Assembly: GCA_933207985.1 (NCBI GenBank) | Contig: OW240917.1 | Location: 125,265,829-125,329,828 of the forward strand | DNA from: Pelobates cultripes | Taxonomy: Eukaryota; Chordata; Amphibia; Anura; Pelobatidae | Direction: 5' to 3' | DNA: 64,000 nucleotides | Part shown: positions 57,661 to 64,000 of the stretch, piece after piece | Layout of the letters: each line of letters begins with the position of its first letter | Position numbering within the stretch: the stretch's first letter is position 1 | Translations under genes and position numbers: made by a program | Notes under the pieces: model-generated | What the model saw: the letters and a program-made list of their open reading frames with translations, nothing else | Database searches by the model: none | What the model was told of the DNA's origin: nothing

Positions 57661-58505
57661 CTAATTCACAGTTGGTTTCCCAGTGGAGAGTGTTCATCAT
57701 GTATTTGTGCTACAGCTTTTGATCAATGCATGTAAATGTTTTCCCCAGTTCTTATTCCCATCTAGAGATATAGTCACATTTCTGAGGGACTGACAGCTGC
57801 ACTGCCAATGAATAAGCAAGTGAGCGTGATTTCACTGAACATTTTTTACCTATGCAAAGTTTGTCACAGCTTTCTTTCATCTGAGGACATTGGGGTTTGC
57901 GTTTTTAGGATATGTTTAAGAACAAAACCTTCACTCCATGCTAGTGTACCCTTCTTGTGGTTGTACACAGTTGCACATCCATTGTTATTTTCTGACAATT
58001 TCCATTAGCAGATAGACCTGCCTGTGAGTTTGTGGGTTTCACAAATCAATACTGTGTTTTACGCTTTAGAAGCAATATTGATAAAAAAGCAGTTGAAATT
58101 TTGACAGCAACAGTTTCACGCTACTTTGCTGGTTGACAGCCGGGAGAAGAGGTTTTAAATAGTTATAAAACCATAGCATATTTTGAGATAAAGGTAACAA
58201 ACATTACATTTAAGCTTTAGTAGACCTTTATATTTGTGCATTACAAGTTTTTCTATGGCATACCTTCTGTAACAATTGTTCCATAGCTTCCAGAAATTCC
58301 TTTGGTCCCTGCGTTGAATGTTCAAAACAAGCCTTACAAGTCTGTGAATTCAGTAATAACATGGTTGTTAGATCAGTTTTGCTGATCGGTATAACAGTTC
58401 TTTTCTCCAGTCAACATAAAATGATAGCGTGTTGTGACACTATCTAATGCTCTGTTTGTGGTTTATGAACAGCTGGGAAAATTGAAGGTGCTTGACAGGG
58501 GCGAG
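57661..58505. other. No recognisable feature
   Basis: Unique-looking sequence with only short frames. Confidence 0.35.
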
Positions 58506-58521
58506 CCTTTATTTGGACATG

Positions 58522-58681
58522 AGAAAAACAGGGAAGAGGAGTCTGCGCTAAGTAACAAAAAATGATAGTAAGCTGCAACCCTAAAAGGTAATCCCTCAGA
58601 AACCCTCAATAAGATAACAGGAGAGAAAAGAAAGGGGGGAAGGGCTGCGCTAGCGCAGCCCTTCCCCCCTTTCTTTTCTCT
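58522..58681. mobile_element. Short retroposed insert ending in a perfect palindrome
   Basis: The 16-bp direct repeat CCTTTATTTGGACATG flanks it (58506-58521 and 58682-58697), a LINE-type target duplication. The insert holds 'gaggagtctgcgctaagtaac' and a 66-bp perfect palindrome at its end. I do not recognise the source element. Confidence 0.75.
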
Positions 58682-58684
58682 CCT
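58619..58684. repeat. Perfect 66-bp palindrome, no loop
   Basis: The 33-nt arms are exactly complementary, centred on GCGCTAGCGC (between 58651 and 58652). Three bases of the right arm belong to the target-site repeat. Confidence 0.97.
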
Positions 58685-58697
58685 TTATTTGGACATG

Positions 58698-60750
58698 CCT
58701 GGAAAAAAATGTCAGTTTGTTTCGGGAGAAGTTAACAGACATTCAATGTGGGGTATTATGGAGGAGGATGGGAGGAGAGTACCCTGTACATAAGAATTTG
58801 AATGTATACATGCTAGCTTCTCTCAAAATTTCACTTCTACAATCTGAAAGGGCTAGGCTGGATATTGTATTCAGCAATGCAAACATGATTAATTACCAAT
58901 AGAATTAAGATATTTACCAAATTAATATATTAAAATTAAGCTAAAGCAATTTTTCCCCTGAGCTATAATTTTCAAAATATAAAGAAGTGAAAAATCTTGT
59001 CATCAGGGGCATAAGAAATATACATTTAGCCAATACCCTGCCACGATTCAATAAAAAGAGCATCTATCTGCTAAAATGGATTCAACAGCTATAGTCTAAC
59101 TCCAGACTTGAGCTGTTGGGTTGAGTATTGTCCAGCAACAGCAGTTAGACATAAAAGATTATCTTGGGCCTGCAAGAGTATCTAGAGCAGGGTCATCTAA
59201 CTATGGCGTTCCCACTGTTGTTTTACTACTTTTCCCAGAATTGTCTGGCAGGGTCCACAAACAATGGGAATCGCTCCTATTAGGTTATGACCTAACGGTT
59301 TATTTTATTGGGATAACAAATATACTTACGTCATTTTTGTGTAATTTAGGCAGCTTCAGTTTTCTGACGGCTATGGTGAAGGAATGTTTTTTCTTTCCAT
59401 TTGCTTCTATTAAGTTTGGAATCTGGACTCTGAAACATGTCAAATCTGACTCCATGCAATCAGTCTAAATAAAAGAAACAAAAAAAAAACATATTGTTAA
59501 TAATTATTATAGTAAAGAATGAGGGAAATGTTAAACAAGCAAAATCATAATAGCATTTACTAAAAAGAATCAAATTAAATTTGTTATAAAGTAGAATGAG
59601 CAATTTATTGTCATGTTCCAAAACATTCCTGCCATTTCAACCCTACCAGACATTGTTAAACTCCACGTCTTTTTGGTGATAATGTAGTGAAAAAAAAAGA
59701 AGAAACTGAGAAATTGCAGTTTGAAAAACCCAGTCCTATAGAATAAAGTCTTGTAAGCATTAAGATTGTATTACATTTAAATCTGATTTGTCCAGAAGAA
59801 CTAATAATTAGTTCTATAATAGAACTATAATTCCACGCTTACACCATGGCAATTTGCAAATTAAAGATGGCCTTTGTTTATCTCCTGTTTTCACACATTT
59901 GCAGAACTGAACATTAAACATTTTATCATTTACCCAGCTAATTAAATAACAATGGAACTGATCTACATTTTTCCGATATTTACCTCTCTCTTGTTTTATT
60001 TATTTTTTTGTTTGGTTATAAAATGTACGTCATTTTGAAATCTACAACCTGTTAAAATGTTCAGATTTCCTGTTTCAGTTTTCTAGTACAGATGGAACTA
60101 ATTCATTTCTGTTTCTAAAGAAACCAGTGAAGCCTGGTACATTTACCATCTTTGACATCATGGCTCAGTTTTTTTCAGGCAGTTTCAGAGACACCACTTC
60201 ATGGAATAATGCAGAAAAACTGAACATCTTTTTTCTAGCAACACAAATTTATCCCTCTGTGGTCTTGTCACCAAAACTTCCTAACCACATGTGTTTTTGT
60301 AATACGTTGCCCCAGGGAACTCCAACAATATGATATGTTTTTTTCTTTGACGGCGCTCTATAAATATCAATATTATAATAATAATATATAGGTGTCTATG
60401 TGTACTGGGGCCAAACCTATTTGTTCAGTAAACAGTGAGTTACAAACTGGGAACTATAGTCATAGAGTTATAGAGCTAGCTGACACAGCAAAGCGATTGT
60501 TTTTCCAACTTGTTTTTTTTTTTTTTTTAATCCTAATTTTACAAATGTGTTTGTACCATCTGGCTACTATACTAGAATGTAAACATTTTTGAATTTGCTG
60601 AAGATTTGTGTATTATTTTTTTAGACTATATCATTAGAGTTAAAACACTAAAATGCTAATAACATTTATAAAATATATGCTTCAAATATGTAAATCTCAA
60701 AAATCCAATAAAAAAAAATAAACTCCTTAGGGAATGATCCACCTGGCTGG
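58698..60750. other. Unique-looking DNA with a possible hAT MITE scrap at about 59180-59275
   Basis: 'gagcagggtcatctaactatggc' to 'ggcagggtccacaaacaatggg' resembles a hAT-type MITE, without clear ends. No genes seen. Confidence 0.35.
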
Positions 60751-60756
60751 TTTTAG

Positions 60757-61222
60757 ATCGACCCAGACCACTTCAGATCATTAAAGTGGTCTGGGTGCAA
60801 TGTCACTGTCTCCCTTAATGCTGCAATGTAAATAAATGCCGTTTTAGAGAAACTGCAATAATTACATTCCAGGACTAAGACTGCCTCTAGTGGCTGCTAA
60901 TCAGCCACTAGAGGCAATTCCTGCTTGCAAGGTGACTTTTGGTCCCTAACTGCGCTGGATATCCTCACGCTCTGCATGAGGACATGCAGCGTCAGAAAAA
61001 TTCCTATAGGAAAGCATTGCAGAATGCACTGCACGAGTGGATGACGTCAGAGAAGGCGAATAGCCGATCCAGCGCCAAGTGAGATCGGAGCTGCTATCGG
61101 GTGAGTACATAGGTAGGTTTTTTTTTTTTTAATCCTTTCCATGCTGGGTGGGACATGGGACAGAGGGTACTACTGTGTAAGGAATACAAATGTGTATAAC
61201 TTACAATGTAGGACCCCTTTAA
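60757..61222. mobile_element. T2/Kolobok-type MITE, decayed left end
   Basis: 'gacccagaccacttcagatcattaaagtggtctgggtgc', 'gactgcctctagtggctgctaatcagccactagagg' and the end 'ggacccctttaa' (TTAA 61219-61222) match the family. It is about 60% of the typical modules in order. Confidence 0.75.
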
Positions 61223-62605
61223 TAGTTAATCGTTTACAAATAATTACATGCATCCCTCTGCAGCTAAACACATTTTTTTTGTTACTATTCGCACAATATG
61301 TTCTAGTAGCAATACATAAATAATTCGATACAATATTTTCAAACATTCACAGAACAGTAATTGTATAAGACTCGGGTGTGTATTTACTAAATTCTGCATT
61401 GTATTACATTTAAATCTTAATAGTATGTCTGAGGCTTAAACAGATAACATGAAAATAACCTCCCGTAAGTTACAATCAGAGCTTTGATATTTTAGCTTAA
61501 ATTCTAAAATTCTGGTTTCAATCTGCTACGATGCAGGGTTAAGTGAATAAAGCCCTCGTGGTCCCAATATGTTTTAGAATACAGAAAAATAGTTACTTGT
61601 TACTTTTCGAATGGATAAAATATTATAATAAAGCCTTAAACAAAAACCTACTTATACATTTTCATCAAAATCTATTTCAGAGCATCTCATTCTTTGATGA
61701 AATAAGCATTTGCTATAAATTTATATTAATTACATATATTTGATTATTTTCCATTTTTTAACAAATAGTAGCTGGAAATGTTCACCTGTTGTATATAACT
61801 GTCAGTGAGTCAACAGCCCCTATCAGCGTTATTGTGTATGTAATTTCCTTTATAATCTCTTGAGATTAGCTACACTAATATAACACTACACAAGTAAAAC
61901 TCCTTTCAAACCACAGTCTCAGATAATTTTTTTTTTTCTCAGATAATTTTACAGTAAATGAAATGGAAAATATGTGCATCAAGGTATACTTTTCCACTTA
62001 AAACAGCAATTATTTGTTTAGTTCACAAGCCATGAGAAAAACGACATGTGATACAATTATCAATCTACAACAAAAATGAACTTTTTTTCTGTAAATAGTC
62101 ACGTATTTAAATTCTTCATAACTGTCATTCTGCAGACAAAAGTAATCTGACAATGCCGTATAAAACAAAAAAGCCAATGTCTGTCTATTATATTAATCTA
62201 TTATACAGACAGCAAATAGTCGGGTTTATCATAACTGAATGAGGGTTTTCTTTCTTGGCTGGCTATGTTGACAATCATTCGCAAATCTATTGTCAATTCA
62301 TCAAACCCAAGGTCAATCAAACTAAAGTAAACGTGAACTCTATTGCAAAATGTAGGCCAAAAGAGCTGATTTTGAAAAAGTCTATAATTCAGATGTAGTC
62401 GCCGATTGCTTATTTTAGACCACATTTTGCAATCCTGATTACATATGCTACAATTAACTTTTTAGTGAATACACCCATCACTGCTTAGTGAATAGACTAC
62501 AGAGTGTATTCCATGAGAACAGCACTAGATCATTGTGTATTAGGATACAGACCTGCTACATGTACACACTGGAAGCTATTGTCAAGGTATGACAAGAATA
62601 TCTTG
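61223..62605. other. No recognisable feature
   Basis: AT-rich unique-looking sequence. A direct repeat 'tctcagataattttt' at 61918 and 61939 is the only oddity. Confidence 0.35.
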
Positions 62606-62609
62606 CTTT

Positions 62610-62765
62610 TTACATATATTCAGGGTTATTCACAAAAGAGAGAATTCAACGTAAAATTTAATTTAAGGCCAGAGTAGCCAAACTGAAAGAATAGCTGACT
62701 GAAAATATATCTAGTTTGGTTATTTTGATCTTAAATTTGGAATTCACTTTGAATTCTCACCCTGA
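62610..62765. repeat. Foldback repeat of the GAATTC family
   Basis: 'gagagaattcaacgtaaaatttaatttaaggcc' pairs imperfectly with 'gatcttaaatttggaattcactttgaattctc' around a short centre. Confidence 0.7.
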
Positions 62766-63329
62766 CTGTGTTTACACACCTTTTCAAACAAGAGGTTGGC
62801 TGTTAAATGCAAGGCACTACTTTGCTGTCAAAAAGGTTTCTGGTTGACTGTAATTTTGGTCACATAACACCAAGTGAGGTGGTCAGAGGAGGTTCCAAGA
62901 ACGTAAACATCAGCATAAAGCAACAAATAAAAAAAATAAAATAAACAATACATTGACTAAAACCAGTACCAGTATTTGACTGACACCGGATTCTATTTAT
63001 ATCTTGAAGTAAATGTATCATAAGACCAGAGTATACTGAAGTATCTATTTATGTATTGCATAATTTGCTCACATTAGTACAATGATAGAAAAAGCATTAA
63101 CTGAAAAATCGGAGGTACAGAGGCTGCAGCAAAGGCCAGGTTTTCTGAGGGGATTTTAGAATCTGGAAAACCCCAATAGTTGCTATAGACATTCCTAAGT
63201 GCCTGGAAGAGGAATTTGAAAAGGGGGAATATTGAATGTAGGGTTGAATGTGGTAGAAACCCTTTCAAATACCCTCTGTCACCTCCTAAATGAAAAGATA
63301 ATGTTACACAAAACATGTTTTAATGTATT

Positions 63330-63460
63330 ATTTAAAATCATTTAATTGATCTGGACAAATTCTCCAAGTCTGCTGTGCTTCCAGTTCAGCTATTTTGGCC
63401 TTAAGTTTGCTTTGAATTAATGTTGAATTCCCGGTCATTCTCACTTTATTGATTAACCCA
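63330..63460. repeat. Foldback repeat of the GAATTC family, partial
   Basis: 'gctattttggccttaagtttgctttgaattaatgttgaattccc' matches the family's right half. Confidence 0.6.
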
Positions 63461-64000
63461 GTGCATGATGATTTGCCCCAAAATGGACCAAAACCCCCAC
63501 TAGAATGCTGTTATAGTTGCACCTTGAAAGTATCATCCAAGGGTTGCAAATAGACTAACTTGGACCTTGGTGATCCAGGTCTGCAAGTTTTTAGAGCACA
63601 TTTATCAACTACTGGCCTGGTGTGAACTAACCAGCATGCATTGAGCTTGATCTAGAAGCTTGTGAATGGCAGAAGTTTTAGCAATCTACATATTTCTCAC
63701 CATATAATGTTTTTCTTCCTTCCTGGAAATATTGTATTTGATATTACTGTTTGTTAAAAGCTTAGTATAGCTCAGTATCAAGAGAACATCTGTTCACTAG
63801 AACATATAGAATGGAATCACAAAACACGCAACAAATTTAAATGGTACCAGCCATGGCTATAATAACATGCTTTTTTGAATACCCTATTGAAGAATAGATC
63901 TTTCTCCCACCTGTCAGTCCATTCGTTGGCTCTATGCAGAAGAATTGACTGACAAGTGAGAGCAGGAAAGACTTCCCACATGAGGTCCTTCTGCTCTCCT
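63461..64000. other. No recognisable feature
   Basis: No frames, repeats or RNA genes that I can support up to the window edge. Confidence 0.35.

Overview
This window looks like vertebrate, most likely anuran amphibian, nuclear DNA. It is AT-rich, almost without genes, and packed with transposable elements of kinds that occur together in frogs: TTAA-flanked T2/Kolobok-type MITEs with TTAAAGG ends, TTAACCCCTTAAGGAC (piggyBac-like) elements, Tc1, hAT, Penelope-like, DIRS, Ty3/Gypsy and L1/Tx1-type LINEs. There are no operons, ribosome binding sites or other prokaryotic features. The assignment to frogs is an inference from repeat content, not from a marker gene.

Layout. 1-90: Ty3 LTR end. 144-4881: a dead Tc1 element carrying two nested insertions, a Penelope-like piece at 977-1659 and a 2.1-kb TTAA element at 2701-4821. 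5608-6640: hAT element. 7500-10100: Penelope-like element split by a T2 MITE. 10.1-15.2 kb: mostly featureless, with MITE scraps and CA repeats. 15.2-18.2 kb: a minisatellite, an L1 scrap and a rearranged Ty3/Gypsy element. 19045-32034: a 6-7 kb L1/Tx1-type LINE flanked by a 113-bp target duplication. A hAT element (20880-23050) sits in its ORF1. A second, opposite-strand LINE (about 26445-30600) sits in its ORF2, and that LINE itself carries a Tc1-type fragment.

32.6-34.2 kb: TTAA element remains, a 502-bp T2 MITE and an inverted minisatellite. 37901-38647: the only plausible non-transposon coding region, an uninterrupted 248-aa ORF on the minus strand that I do not recognise. 39257-40458: a recent 601-bp tandem duplication of MITE DNA. 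42890-43141: a decayed retroviral envelope TM relic. 43730-44100: DIRS tail. 44279-44837: a solo LTR with a perfect 5-bp TSD. 46939-48330: another TTAA-type element. 48340-52300: a DIRS element with a full-length Gag ORF and nearly complete tyrosine recombinase but no reverse transcriptase. 52.3-54.6 kb: LINE and mariner-like fragments. 55-64 kb: unique-looking AT-rich DNA with a few foldback repeats, including a perfect 66-bp palindrome.

Nothing here forms a cellular pathway. The window is a stratified record of insertions, and the nesting gives relative ages: the large LINE is older than its hAT and LINE inserts, and Tc1 is older than its Penelope and TTAA inserts. I found no convincing new functional system. 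The best leads are the 113-bp target duplication, the RT-less DIRS derivative with its hairpin-bearing upstream repeats, the perfect palindrome inside a short retroposed insert, and the unknown 248-aa ORF.
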